DNA of 64,000 bases from NCBI RefSeq assembly GCF_018069565.1, contig NZ_JAGPNL010000010.1:222251-286250 (forward strand), read 5' to 3'. Shown here piece after piece: positions 26,956 to 36,672 of this stretch. Position 1 is the stretch's first letter. Every line of letters begins with the position of its first letter. The position numbers and the translations under genes were made by a program. The notes under the pieces were generated by a model that was not told where the DNA came from, did no database searches, and saw only the letters and a program-made list of their open reading frames with translations. This stretch comes from Streptomyces tagetis (lineage in GTDB: Bacteria; Actinomycetota; Actinomycetes; Streptomycetales; Streptomycetaceae).

Positions 26956-27780
26956 TCACCGGACGGCCGCCCGGCGGTACGCCCAGGTGGCGACGGCCAG
27001 CGAGATCACGCCGACCACCGCGCAGACGGCGAGGTCGCCGAGGACGAACGCCCAGTCGGGCCGCTCGGCGAAGGTCCGCGCGAAGGCTTCCACGCCGTAG
27101 GTGGAGGGCAGCAGGTCGCGGGCGAGCCGGACCACCTCCGGCATCCGCTCGGCCGGCAGCACGCCGAGCAGCAGCGCCGCCGACATGCCGAGCTGGCCGA
27201 GGAGCGTGGCCAGTTCCGGCCGGGGCGCCAGCAGGCCGAGCGCCGCGCCCAGACCGGCGAGCGCGGCGCCCGCCAGCGGGATCACGGCGGCCAGCACCCA
27301 CAGGTGGGTCAGCGGCAGCCCGAAGAGCAGACAGCCGAAGACCGCGGTCACCACGGTCCCCGGCACGGTGAAGGACGCGTACGCGCCCGCCGCGCCCAGC
27401 ACCACGGCGGCCGGCGGCACCGGCAGGGTGGCGTAGTGGTCGAGTCCGCCGCTGGCCCGGAGCTGGCCGAAGTACTGGGCGAGCAGGTTGAGCGCGACGA
27501 AGGCGACGACCAGCACCGAGGAGCCGGCGACCACGGCCCGCGCCTCGCCGCCGCCGTCCACCACGCCGCGCATGAGGATCATGATGCCGACGGACTGGAA
27601 GGTGGCCACGAAGAGCAGGGGGATGCGGGCGACCCGGGCGCGGGAGAGCTGTGCCCGGTAGACGGCGGCCAGCGAGGGCCACAGCCGGGCGCGCGGGCCC
27701 AGCTCGGCCGCGCCGTCGGCGCCGCGCTCGTCGGCGGCCAGGGCTCCGCCCGGCAGGACATCGGCGGGTACGACACTCAC
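26956..27780 (-). CDS. ABC-2 type exporter permease
   Basis: 274 residues from the GTG at 27780, which has AAGGGGAG nine bases upstream; longer frames lack such a site. About six membrane helices in the ABC-2 layout: a long cytoplasmic N-terminus, SRARVARIPLLFVATFQSVG entering helix 1, ASGGLDHYATLPVP in the coupling loop, and EVVRLARDLLPSTYGVEAF before the last helix. It pairs with the ATPase gene at 27927-28946, as in drug or lipid exporters. Substrate unknown. Confidence 0.85.
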   Translation of the reverse strand: MSVVPADVLPGGALAADERGADGAAELGPRARLWPSLAAVYRAQLSRARVARIPLLFVATFQSVGIMILMRGVVDGGGEARAVVAGSSVLVVAFVALNLLAQYFGQLRASGGLDHYATLPVPPAAVVLGAAGAYASFTVPGTVVTAVFGCLLFGLPLTHLWVLAAVIPLAGAALAGLGAALGLLAPRPELATLLGQLGMSAALLLGVLPAERMPEVVRLARDLLPSTYGVEAFARTFAERPDWAFVLGDLAVCAVVGVISLAVATWAYRRAAVR

Positions 27781-27926
27781 GTCGCGCTGCTCCCCTTCAC
27801 CAGTCGTCGCTGAGCCGGCCTGTTCCCCAGGCGTCACCGGGCCGGTCTCCTCCGGTCCCCACCGGATGGGGGCGCTCCCCCCGTCCGGTACGGACACGGC
27901 GGGCCGGGGTCTCACCGCTCCCGTGT

Positions 27927-28946
27927 TCAAGCCCTCACCAGCCCCTGCCGCGCGGCGCCGCCCAGCGCCAGGTAGACGTCCTCCAGGCTGGGCGTGGCGA
28001 GGGTGAAGTCGTCCAGGGCGGCGAAGGCGGCACCGCCGGTGACGGTGGCGACGACCGCGCGGGCCTCCTCCGGGGCGAGCCGCAGCGTCCAGCGGCGGCC
28101 CGAGGCGACGGCCCGGTCGCGCAGGGCGGCGACCTCGGGGACGTGCAGCGGGGCGCTCTCGCGCCACACCAGGTCGACGCGGACCTCGCCGGCGACCTTC
28201 TCCTTGAGCCCGGACGGCGTGTCGCAGGCGATCACGCGGCCCCGGTCGAGGACGGCGACCCGGTCGAGGACGGTCTCGGCCTCGATGACGTTGTGGGTGA
28301 CGAGCAGCACCGTCGTGCCGTGCTCGGCGCGGCGGCGGTCGACGGCGGACCAGACGGCGCGGCGGGCGACGGGGTCCATGCCGGTGGTGGGCTCGTCCAG
28401 GACGAGCAGGGGCCGCTCCCCCACCAGGGCGGCGGCGAAGCAGGCCAGCCGGCGCTGTCCGCCGGAGAGCTTCTTCAGCGGGCGGGCGGCGAGCGGGGCG
28501 AGGCCCAGTTCGTCGAGGACGGCGTCCCGCTCGGCGCGGGCCGCGCGGACGTCCAGCCCGCGCAGCCGTCCGGTGGTCTCGGCGGCGAGGGAGACGGTCA
28601 GCTCGTCCAGGGCGGTGGACTCCTGGCCGAGGTAGGCGAGGAGGCGGGCGGCGCGCTCGGGGTGGCGGACGATGTCGTGCCCGAGGATGCCCACCTGGCC
28701 GCGGTCGGGCCGCATCAGCCCGGTGAGCTGGCGGACGAGGGTGGACTTGCCGGCGCCGTTGGGCCCGAGCAGTCCGAAGATCTCACCGCGGTGGATGTCC
28801 AGGGAGACGTCGTCGGTGGCGCGGACCTCGGGGGTGGCGGGGACGCCGCGCCGGCCGCGTACCGCCGGATAGGTCTTGGCCAGTCCGCGCACCCGGCACA
28901 CGGCATCGCCACCGGACCGGGGAGCCTGAGGGATGCGCGTACTCAC
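27927..28946 (-). CDS. ABC transporter ATP-binding protein
   Basis: 339 residues. Walker A GLLGPNGAGKST, signature LSGGQRRLACF, Walker B PLLVLDEPTTGMDP and the H-loop LLVTHNVIEAE are all intact. After the nucleotide domain an extra C-terminal regulatory part (from about residue 250) ends TLATPSLEDVYLALGG, as in DrrA/NatA-type ATPases. Start at 28946; the permease gene follows on the same strand. Confidence 0.93.
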   Translation of the reverse strand: MSTRIPQAPRSGGDAVCRVRGLAKTYPAVRGRRGVPATPEVRATDDVSLDIHRGEIFGLLGPNGAGKSTLVRQLTGLMRPDRGQVGILGHDIVRHPERAARLLAYLGQESTALDELTVSLAAETTGRLRGLDVRAARAERDAVLDELGLAPLAARPLKKLSGGQRRLACFAAALVGERPLLVLDEPTTGMDPVARRAVWSAVDRRRAEHGTTVLLVTHNVIEAETVLDRVAVLDRGRVIACDTPSGLKEKVAGEVRVDLVWRESAPLHVPEVAALRDRAVASGRRWTLRLAPEEARAVVATVTGGAAFAALDDFTLATPSLEDVYLALGGAARQGLVRA

Positions 28947-29021
28947 AAGGGACGAGACTACGGGGTCGGCCGGTCCGGTCCGCCTTCGGGTCCGGCGGGA
29001 CGGGTCGCCGGGGCCCGGGGG

Positions 29022-30257
29022 TCACTCGGCGGCGGGCGTGCGTTCGGTTGCCGTGCGCTGGTCGATCTCGCGCCAGAAGCCGGCCCGGATCGCGTACCGG
29101 TCGTGCTCGTCGATCTGGTCGTCCTTGTGGGCGAGCAGGCCGAAGCGGGCCGCGTAGCGCAGCAGTTCCCCGTCGACGCGGTGCGGGATGCGGGGGTACA
29201 TGCCGGAGAGCCGCTGGAGGTGGCCCTGGTCGCCGAGGCGTTCGACCCAGCGGCGGGCGAAGACCTGGCCGACCTCGTAGGGGTCGCCGCCGACGGTGGT
29301 GATGTCCTCCTCGCGGTCGGCCCAGCGCTGCTCGGCGGTGGTGAGCTGGGCGAGGGTCGGCATGGAGAGCGCCTCGGGCGGCTCGGCCGCGGGCCGGTCG
29401 ACCCAGCCTTTGTCGGAGGACCAGCGCAGGGTGGCGGTCGGGGGGTGCGGGGCGGGGTGGCCGCCGGGGGCGCGCAGCGCGGCGAGGTCCTTGGGGGTGG
29501 GGACGCCCTTGGCGGGCGGTACGCGCTCCTCGGTGCCGTTGCGCGCGGCGGCGGGGGCCGCGGGGTGGGGATGGGGGTGGGGGCGCTCCTCGGCGGGGCG
29601 TTCGGCGGTGCCGGGGAGGGCGGACTCGGGCAGCGGCGCGGAGAGGATCGCGGCGATCTCGGGGCGGGGCACCGGGGGCGGGGCGCAGACGCCGCCGAGT
29701 TCCTTGGCGCGGACGGCGCCGGTGATCCAGGCGCGGTCCAGGACGCGGCGCTCGTCGGCCTCGGCGACCAGGTCCTCGGACTGGTTGTAGTCGCCGTCGG
29801 CGGCCTGCACGGCCCAGAGGTGGACGGCGACGCCGTGCTCCTTGGCGGCCATCATGCCCGGCAGCAGGTCGCCGTCGCCGGTGACCAGGACGATGTCGGA
29901 GCAGGCGCGGTTGCGGGCCAGCTCGGTCAGCTCGGCGTGCATGGCGGCGTCGACGCCCTTCTGCGCCCAGCGTCCGTCACTGCGGGTGAGGGCGCCGAGC
30001 CGGACGGTGACCCGGGGCATGACGCGCAGCCGGCGGTGTTCGGGCTGCGGGACGCGGTCGGGGGCGCCGTCGAACCAGTAGATGCGCAGCAGCGGCTGCC
30101 GGGTGTCCGACTCGGCGCGCTCGCGCAGCCCCTGGACGAGGGCGGTGTGGTCGACGGTGATGCGGGAACGCGACGGCTCACCGGCGAGGAGACTGGCGGC
30201 GGCCCCCAGCAGATACCCGGCGTCCACCAGGACGATGCAGCGGTCCACGCGGTCCAC
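29022..30257 (-). CDS. NYN (PIN-like) domain RNA-binding/nuclease protein
   Basis: 411 residues. The N-terminal NYN/PIN-like domain shows the acidic metal site in three places: CIVLVDAGYLLG, KGVDAAMHAEL and VLVTGDGDLLPGMM. The middle (about 205-290) is Pro/His/Ala-rich and low in complexity (HPHPHPAAPAAA). The C-terminal 110 residues are a compact helical domain (YEVGQVFARRWVERLGDQGH and RIPHRVDGELLRYAARFG). Most likely a Mg-dependent ribonuclease; targets unknown. Conserved in Streptomyces next to dnaE as far as I recall. Confidence 0.85.
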   Translation of the reverse strand: MDRVDRCIVLVDAGYLLGAAASLLAGEPSRSRITVDHTALVQGLRERAESDTRQPLLRIYWFDGAPDRVPQPEHRRLRVMPRVTVRLGALTRSDGRWAQKGVDAAMHAELTELARNRACSDIVLVTGDGDLLPGMMAAKEHGVAVHLWAVQAADGDYNQSEDLVAEADERRVLDRAWITGAVRAKELGGVCAPPPVPRPEIAAILSAPLPESALPGTAERPAEERPHPHPHPAAPAAARNGTEERVPPAKGVPTPKDLAALRAPGGHPAPHPPTATLRWSSDKGWVDRPAAEPPEALSMPTLAQLTTAEQRWADREEDITTVGGDPYEVGQVFARRWVERLGDQGHLQRLSGMYPRIPHRVDGELLRYAARFGLLAHKDDQIDEHDRYAIRAGFWREIDQRTATERTPAAE

Positions 30258-30474
30258 CCTCTTTCCGGGAGGTTTGCTTCGGGCTTCCTTCGAGTCTGCC
30301 CGACCGTGCGGGGGTTAACGTGTCCGAACTCGATCTTCGGCGTGGCGTGTGCGAACGCGTACGCTCCGACCGGCCGTGTCACGCACGGTAATTGTCCAAC
30401 ATGCGCTTCTTATCAGGTTATGTGAATCTGGTCGCGGCCCTGGCCCCTAGATCCCCCTCAGGAGGCAGATCACC

Positions 30475-30633
30475 ATGGCCAAGAACAAGAATCGTGATCG
30501 TAAGCAGCCGCAGACCGAACGCAGCGCGCCGCAGGACCGGCCGGCCGGCCGCGAGACGGACGAGCACACGCCGCAGGTGACCCCCGGCGACATGGCCTCC
30601 CGCAAGCGGCAGAAGCGCTTCGGGCACAACTGA
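30475..30633 (+). CDS. Small basic hydrophilic protein, 52 aa
   Basis: Starts MAKNKNRDRKQPQTERSAP and ends MASRKRQKRFGHN; highly charged, with no hydrophobic segment and probably disordered. The ribosome site AGGAGG is at ideal distance and the gene ends 30 bases before a strong terminator, so expression is likely. No function known to me. Upstream bases 30258-30474 are relatively AT-rich and may hold promoters for this gene and for the divergent NYN gene. Confidence 0.75.
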   Translation: MAKNKNRDRKQPQTERSAPQDRPAGRETDEHTPQVTPGDMASRKRQKRFGHN

Positions 30634-30663
30634 TCACCCCGTCACGGACGGTGACCGTCCGGA

Positions 30664-30709
30664 GACGGCGAAGGGGCGCACCCGGTGCCGGGTGCGCCCC
30701 TTCGCCGTC
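30664..30709. terminator. Bidirectional terminator between the 52-aa gene and dnaE
   Basis: Perfect 22-base arms (30664-30685 and 30688-30709) separated by two bases, so the real loop is about six. It lies between convergent genes ending at 30633 and 30718 and can serve both. Confidence 0.9.
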
Positions 30710-30717
30710 GGCGCGGC

Positions 30718-33700
30718 TCAGCCCGCCAGGCAGGACGGGCCGAGCAGCACCTTGAGGTCGCCGAAGAGCGCCGGGTCCGGCTTCACCCGGTGGCGGTCCA
30801 GGCGCAGCACGGTCGTCTTGGTCGGGCCCTGGAGCCTGATCCGGACCTCGCTGTCGCCCCGGTGGTGGGTGAGGATCTCGCCGAGGCGGCTGACCATGGG
30901 CGGGGTGACCCGGGTGGCGGGGATGGTGAGGACCACGGGGGCGTTGGTGCCGGCGTTCGACAGGTCGGGGACCTGGAGTTCCATGGCGACCAGCCGCGGC
31001 ACGTCCTCGCGCTTGTCGAGGCGCCCCTTGACGAAGACCACGGCGTCCTCGACGAGTTGGGTGGAGACCAACTGGTAGGTGGCCGGGAAGAACATGCACT
31101 CGATGGCGCCGGCGAGGTCCTCGACGGTGGCGATGGCCCAGGCGTTGCCCTGCTTGGTCATCTTGCGCTGGAGGCCGGAGATGATGCCGCCGATGGTGAC
31201 CACCGCGCCGTCGCCGAAGTCGCCGCCGGTGAGCTGGGAGATGCCCGCGTCGGCCTTGTCGGCGAGCACGTGCTCCAGTCCGAAGAGCGGGTGGTTGGAG
31301 ACGTAGAGGCCGAGCATCTCCCGCTCCTGGGCGAGGAGATAGGTCTTCTCCCACTCGTCGTCGCCGAAGACGACGTCCAGCCCGAAGCCCGGTTCGTCGC
31401 CCTGCTCGTCACCCATGCCGCCGAAGAGGTCGAACTGCCCCTCGGCCTCCTTGCGCTTGACCGCCACCACGTTGTCGATCATCGGCTCGTACTGCGCGGT
31501 GAGGCCCTTGCGGGTGTGCCCCATGGTGTCGAAGGCGCCGGCCTTGATCAGCGATTCGGTGGTCCGCTTGTTGCAGACCACGGCGTCGACCTTGTCCAGG
31601 TAGTCGGGGAACGAGGAGTACTTCCCCTTGGCCTTGCGGCAGCGGATGATCGACTCGACGACGTTGGTGCCGACGTTGCGCACGGCGGAGAGGCCGAAGA
31701 GGATCACGTCGTCGCCCTGGGCGGCGAAGTTGGACTCGGACTCGTTGACGTTGGGCGGGAGCACCCGGATGCCCATGTGCCGGCACTCGTTGAGGTAGAC
31801 CGCCGACTTGTCCTTGTCGTCCTTGACCGAGGTGAGCAGCGCGGCCATGTACTCGGCCGGGTGGTTGGCCTTCAGGTAGGCGGTCCAGTAGGAGACCAGT
31901 CCGTACGCGGCCGAGTGGGCCTTGTTGAAGGCGTATCCGGCGAAGGGGACCAGCACGTCCCAGAGCCCCTGGATGGCTCCGTCGCTGTAGCCGTTCTTGC
32001 GGGCGCCGGACTGGAAGATGACGAAGTTCTTCTCCAGTTCCTCCGGCTTCTTCTTGCCCATCACGCGGCGGAGGATGTCGGCCTCGCCGAGCGAGTAACC
32101 GGCGATGATCTGGGCGGCCTTCTGCACCTGCTCCTGGTAGACGATCAGGCCGTAGGTGACGTCCAGGACCTCCTTGAGCGGCTCCTCCAGCTCCGGGTGG
32201 ATGGGCGTGATCTCCTGCTGGCCGTTCTTGCGCAGGGCGTAGTTGATGTGCGAGTTCATGCCCATCGGGCCCGGCCGGTACAGGGCGGAGACGGCGGAGA
32301 TGTCCTCGAAGTTGTCGGGCTTCATCATGCGCAGCAGGGAGCGCATGGGTCCGCCGTCGAACTGGAAGACGCCGAGGGTGTCGCCGCGCTGGAGCAGGTC
32401 GAAGGTGGTCGGGTCGTCGAGCGGGAGGCTGAGGAGATCGATGTCGATCCCCTTGTTGGCCTTCACCATCTTGACGGCGTCGTCCATGATCGTGAGGTTG
32501 CGCAGGCCGAGGAAGTCCATCTTCAGCAGGCCGAGCGACTCGCAACTCGGGTAGTCCCACTGCGTGATGGTGACGCCGTCGGTGTGCCGCACCCAGACCG
32601 GGACGTGGTCGGTGATGGTCTCGCTGGACATGATGACGCCGGCGGCGTGCACGCCCATCTGCCGGACCAGGCCCTCCACGCCCCGCGCGGTGTCGATGAC
32701 CTTCTTGACGTCCGGCTCGTTCTCGTACATGCCGCGGACCTCGCCGGCCTCCGAGTACCGGGGGTGCTTGGGGTCGGTGATGCCGGAGAGCGGGATGCCC
32801 TTGCCGAGGACGTCGGCGGGCATGGCCTTGGTGATGCGGTCGCCCATCGCGTACGGGTAGCCCAGCACGCGCGCGGAGTCCTTGATGGCGTTCTTCGCCT
32901 TGATGGTGCCGTAGGTGCCGATCATGGCGACCTTGTCGGCGCCGTACTTCTCGGTCACGTACCGGATCACCTCGACGCGCCTGCGCTCGTCGAAGTCGAT
33001 GTCGACGTCGGGCATGGAGACGCGCTCGGGGTTGAGGAACCGCTCGAAGATCAGTCCGTGCGGGATGGGGTCGAGGTCGGTGATGCCCATCGCGTACGCC
33101 ACGATCGAGCCGGCCGCGGAGCCCCGGCCGGGGCCGACCGCGATGCCCTGGTTCTTCGCCCACATGATGAAGTCGGCGACCACGAGGAAGTACCCCGGGA
33201 AGCCCATCTGGATGATGACGTCCATCTCGTACTCGGCCTGCCGCTGGCGGTCCTCGGGGACGCCGCCGGGGAAGCGGCGGGCCATCCCGCGGCGGACCTC
33301 CTCCTGGAACCAGGTGACCTCGGTGTGGCCGTCGGGGATGTCGAACTTCGGCATGAGGTCGCGCTTGTCGAACATGCCGTCGGTGTCGACCATCTCGGCG
33401 ATCAGGCGCGTGTTGGCGCACCCCTGCTGCCAGGCGTCGGAGGAGTCGATGGCGTACATCTCGTCCGTCGACTTCAGGTAGTAGCCGGTGCCGTCGAACT
33501 TGAAGCGGTCCGGGTCGGAGAGGTTCTTGCCGGTCTGGATGCAGAGCAGGGCGTCGTGGGCGGTCGCCTCGTGCGCGTACGTGTAGTGCGAGTCGTTGGT
33601 GACCAGCGGCGGGATGCCGAGCTTCCTGCCGATCTCCAGGAGGCCGTCGCGGACCCGGTGCTCGATGTCGATGCCGTGGTCCATCAGCTCCAGGAAGTAC

Positions 33701-34257
33701 CGGTCCTTGCCGAAGATGTCCTGGTAGTCGGAGGCCGCCTTCAGCGCCTCGTCGAAGTGGCCGAGGCGCAGCCGGGTCTGTACCTCGCCGGAGGGGCAGC
33801 CGGTGGAGGCGACGATGCCCTCGGACCACTGCGCGATGGTCTCCTTGTCCATCCGGGGCCACTTCTGGAGCCAGCCCTCGGCGTACGCGTCCGAGGAGAG
33901 CCGGAAGAGGTTGTGCAGTCCGGTGCTGTTCACCGCCCACATGGTCTTGTGGGTGTAACCGCCGGAGCCGGAGACGTCGTCGCGCTTCTGGTGCGGCTGG
34001 CCCCACTGGATCTTCCGCTTGTTGCGGCGCGACTCGGGCGCCACGTACGCCTCGATGCCGATGATCGGGGTGATCCCGGCCTTCTTGGCGGAGTGGAAGA
34101 AGTCGTACGCGCCGTGCAGGTTGCCGTGGTCGGACATGGCGATGTGCGTCATGCCCATCTCGTTGCACGCGTCGAACATGTCCTTCAGCCGCGCGGCACC
34201 GTCCAGCAGCGAGTACTGGGTGTGGACGTGCAGGTGCGTGAACGGCGCCTTGGACAC
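30718..34257 (-). CDS. dnaE: DNA polymerase III alpha subunit
   Basis: 1179-residue replicative polymerase. GTG start at 34257 with AGGAGG seven bases upstream. The N-terminal PHP domain has intact metal motifs (HLHVHTQYSLLDG, AMSDHGNLHG), so PHP proofreading as described for mycobacterial DnaE1 is possible. The catalytic aspartates are in VSMPDVDIDFDERRR. A helix-hairpin-helix and an OB-fold region (VTIGGIISGLQRKMTKQGN, near residues 1000-1015) follow. This is the DnaE type, without the PolC exonuclease. Flanked by the 52-aa gene and DUF2252. Confidence 0.98.
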   Translation of the reverse strand: MSKAPFTHLHVHTQYSLLDGAARLKDMFDACNEMGMTHIAMSDHGNLHGAYDFFHSAKKAGITPIIGIEAYVAPESRRNKRKIQWGQPHQKRDDVSGSGGYTHKTMWAVNSTGLHNLFRLSSDAYAEGWLQKWPRMDKETIAQWSEGIVASTGCPSGEVQTRLRLGHFDEALKAASDYQDIFGKDRYFLELMDHGIDIEHRVRDGLLEIGRKLGIPPLVTNDSHYTYAHEATAHDALLCIQTGKNLSDPDRFKFDGTGYYLKSTDEMYAIDSSDAWQQGCANTRLIAEMVDTDGMFDKRDLMPKFDIPDGHTEVTWFQEEVRRGMARRFPGGVPEDRQRQAEYEMDVIIQMGFPGYFLVVADFIMWAKNQGIAVGPGRGSAAGSIVAYAMGITDLDPIPHGLIFERFLNPERVSMPDVDIDFDERRRVEVIRYVTEKYGADKVAMIGTYGTIKAKNAIKDSARVLGYPYAMGDRITKAMPADVLGKGIPLSGITDPKHPRYSEAGEVRGMYENEPDVKKVIDTARGVEGLVRQMGVHAAGVIMSSETITDHVPVWVRHTDGVTITQWDYPSCESLGLLKMDFLGLRNLTIMDDAVKMVKANKGIDIDLLSLPLDDPTTFDLLQRGDTLGVFQFDGGPMRSLLRMMKPDNFEDISAVSALYRPGPMGMNSHINYALRKNGQQEITPIHPELEEPLKEVLDVTYGLIVYQEQVQKAAQIIAGYSLGEADILRRVMGKKKPEELEKNFVIFQSGARKNGYSDGAIQGLWDVLVPFAGYAFNKAHSAAYGLVSYWTAYLKANHPAEYMAALLTSVKDDKDKSAVYLNECRHMGIRVLPPNVNESESNFAAQGDDVILFGLSAVRNVGTNVVESIIRCRKAKGKYSSFPDYLDKVDAVVCNKRTTESLIKAGAFDTMGHTRKGLTAQYEPMIDNVVAVKRKEAEGQFDLFGGMGDEQGDEPGFGLDVVFGDDEWEKTYLLAQEREMLGLYVSNHPLFGLEHVLADKADAGISQLTGGDFGDGAVVTIGGIISGLQRKMTKQGNAWAIATVEDLAGAIECMFFPATYQLVSTQLVEDAVVFVKGRLDKREDVPRLVAMELQVPDLSNAGTNAPVVLTIPATRVTPPMVSRLGEILTHHRGDSEVRIRLQGPTKTTVLRLDRHRVKPDPALFGDLKVLLGPSCLAG

Positions 34258-34469
34258 GGGCGGCCTCCTGGGAGAACTGCGGGCGACGGGCTGCGGACAG
34301 TCCGGGGGGTCAGCGTCGAAGTCTATGCCGCGGGACTGACACCGGGGGGCTTCCCCCGCGTACCTTCCTGCGGGGGACCACGGGCACTCCCGTTCCCCTT
34401 CGCACGTTGCTCCGCGTGGAGGCTCCGCTCCACTCGTCACGCACCATCCGCATCAGGAGGCACCCAGCG

Positions 34470-35816
34470 ATGTCGGCCCCGCAGCTCGACGACGAGCACC
34501 GCGGCGAGGAGATCCTCGCCGTCTTCGACACCGCCTTCGGCGAGCTGCTCGCCGCCGACCCCGCCGCGTTCCGGGTCAAGTTCCGGAAGATGGCGGCCTC
34601 GGCCTTCGCGTTCTACCGGGGCACGGCGTGCCTCTTCCACCACGACCTGGACCGGGAGGTCCCCCGCGGCACCGGCCGCACCTACCACGGCCCCTACCTG
34701 GACGAGCGGACCTCCCGGGTGTGGGTCCACGGCGATCTGCACGCGGAGAACTTCGGCACCTACATGGACTCCACCGGCCGCCTCGTCTTCAACGTCAACG
34801 ACTTCGACGAGGCGTACGTCGGCCCCTTCACCTGGGACCTCAAGCGCTTCGCCGCCTCCGTCGCGCTGATCGGGTACGCGAAGGCGCTCTCCGACGGGCA
34901 GATCTCCGAGCTGGTACGGGTCTACGCCGAGGCGTACCGGGAGCGCGTCCACGCGCTGGCCACCGGCGCCAAGAGCGACGAGGTGCCGCCCTTCACCCTG
35001 GACACCGCCGAGGGCCCGCTGCTGGACGTGTTGCGCGACGCCCGCTCGCTGACCCGGTTCGGGCTGCTGGACTCGATGACCGAGATCCGTGACTTCGAGC
35101 GCCGCTTCGCCCCCGGCGGCGGCTCCGTCGAGCTGGACGCGGCGACGCGGTACAAGGTGCTGGACGCCTTCGACGGGTACCTGGAGACGCTGCCGGAGTC
35201 CTCGCTGACCCGCCCGGACTCCTACCGGGTCAAGGACGTCGTGGGGCGCCGGGGCATCGGCATCGGCTCGGCCGGCCTGCCCTCGTACAACATCCTGCTG
35301 GAGGGCAACAGCGACGCCCTGGAGAACGACGTCGTGATCTACATCAAGCAGGGCCAGACCCCGGCGGTCTCCCGGCACATCACCGACCCGGCGATCCGCG
35401 AGTACTTCCGGCACGAGGGGCACCGCACGGTGATCTCCCAGCGGGCCCTCCAGGCGCACGCCGACCCCTGGCTGGGCTGGACCGAGCTGGACGGCGCGGG
35501 CCAGCTCGTCGCCGAGGTCTCGCCGTACGCGGTCGACCTGGACTGGGACGACATCGACGACCCGGAGGAGATCGCCGAGGTCGTCGCCGACCTGGGCCGG
35601 ACCACCGCCACCATGCACGCGGCGGCCGACGACCAGTCCGGGGAGTCCCTGGTGCCCTTCTCCACCGAGCGGGCCATCGACGCGGCGATCGCGGCCGACG
35701 AGGAGGGCTTCGCCCCGCTGCTGGTCGACTTCGCCCACGCCTACGGGGCCCGCGCGCGGGCCGACCACCAGATCTTCGTCGACCTCTTCCGCAACGGCCG
35801 TATCCCCGGGCTGTGA
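34470..35816 (+). CDS. DUF2252 family protein, kinase/phosphotransferase-like
   Basis: 448 residues from the ATG at 34470, nine bases after AGGAGG. Typical of DUF2252: KFRKMAASAFAFYRGTACLF near the start, then VWVHGDLHAENFGTYMDSTG, which mimics the HGDxxxxN catalytic loop of aminoglycoside phosphotransferases, and FNVNDFDEAYVGPFTWDLKR, where DFDE takes the place of the Mg-binding DFG. A later lysine-containing segment (VVIYIKQGQTPAVS) could bind ATP. Substrate unknown. Divergent from dnaE. Confidence 0.85.
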   Translation: MSAPQLDDEHRGEEILAVFDTAFGELLAADPAAFRVKFRKMAASAFAFYRGTACLFHHDLDREVPRGTGRTYHGPYLDERTSRVWVHGDLHAENFGTYMDSTGRLVFNVNDFDEAYVGPFTWDLKRFAASVALIGYAKALSDGQISELVRVYAEAYRERVHALATGAKSDEVPPFTLDTAEGPLLDVLRDARSLTRFGLLDSMTEIRDFERRFAPGGGSVELDAATRYKVLDAFDGYLETLPESSLTRPDSYRVKDVVGRRGIGIGSAGLPSYNILLEGNSDALENDVVIYIKQGQTPAVSRHITDPAIREYFRHEGHRTVISQRALQAHADPWLGWTELDGAGQLVAEVSPYAVDLDWDDIDDPEEIAEVVADLGRTTATMHAAADDQSGESLVPFSTERAIDAAIAADEEGFAPLLVDFAHAYGARARADHQIFVDLFRNGRIPGL

Positions 35817-35873
35817 CCGTGGCCCGCCTCACAGAAGTCACAGGAAGCCTTTAGGGGCCTCTTACCGGCCCGC

Positions 35874-36599
35874 ATGACAGACTCGGACCTCGTTATGGAC
35901 ATCTCCGGGACCCCCCTCAGACTCGCGCGCGCGGCGCTGTTCACGGCACTCGTCGTGACCCTCGGCACCGCGTCGCACGTGCTGCTGTCCGGGGTCCCGC
36001 TGCCGGTGCGCACGGTGGCGGCGGTCGCCGCCGCCGTGTTCGTCACCGCGTACGCGCTCGCCGGCCGCGAGCGCGGCTTCGGGCGGATCGCCGCCCTGCT
36101 GGTCCCGCTGGAGCTGGCCGCCGACACGGTCTTCACCACCGGCCAGCACCTCTGCTACGGACCGGTGGGCGGCCCCGTCGCCGGCCCGCTGCGCTCCGTC
36201 GGGCTCGACGTGCTGTGCGGCGACGGCACCGGCCTGGGGGCCCTCGGCGCCTCCCCGCTGACCCGGGTGACCGGGGCCGAGAGCGAACGGCTGGCGGCCC
36301 TGCTCGCCCACGCCGACCCCGCCACCGCCTGGCTGCTGCTCGGCGCGCACGTCGCGGTCGGGCTGCTCGCGGCGGCCTGGCTGCGCCGGGGCGAGCGGGC
36401 GCTCGCCCAGTTGCTGCGCGCCGTGGCCGCCACCACCTTCCGGCCGCTGCTGGTCGCCGTCGCCGCCGTCGCCGTACGGCAGGCCCCGGCGCCCGGCCGC
36501 CCGGCTCCCGCGACGGGGCTGCCGGCCCTGGCCCGCGAGCTGATCCGCACCCACGCCCTGGGACGGCGGGGACCGCCGTGCTCGGTCGCCTTCGCGTGA
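35874..36599 (+). CDS. Membrane protein of unknown function
   Basis: 241 residues (a second ATG at 35895 is a possible start). About five hydrophobic segments, with two cysteines in the external-looking stretches TTGQHLCYG and LDVLCGDGTG, and the C-terminal ELIRTHALGRRGPPCSVAFA tail outside the last helix. I do not recognise a named family. It directly precedes the second DsbA-like gene on the same strand (73-base gap), so the cysteine-containing loops could matter in combination with it; that is a guess. Confidence 0.65.
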   Translation: MTDSDLVMDISGTPLRLARAALFTALVVTLGTASHVLLSGVPLPVRTVAAVAAAVFVTAYALAGRERGFGRIAALLVPLELAADTVFTTGQHLCYGPVGGPVAGPLRSVGLDVLCGDGTGLGALGASPLTRVTGAESERLAALLAHADPATAWLLLGAHVAVGLLAAAWLRRGERALAQLLRAVAATTFRPLLVAVAAVAVRQAPAPGRPAPATGLPALARELIRTHALGRRGPPCSVAFA

Positions 36600-36672
36600 C
36601 CTTCCGAGCACCGCAGATCCCCCACCCACCCCGCACACCCCTCGTGTGCGCGTCCCCGGAGAGAACATCACC

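Noticed and set aside
30685..34869. 1394-residue open frame on the plus strand
   Set aside because: Antisense to dnaE; no domain, and the minus-strand frame has an excellent ribosome site and full polymerase signatures.
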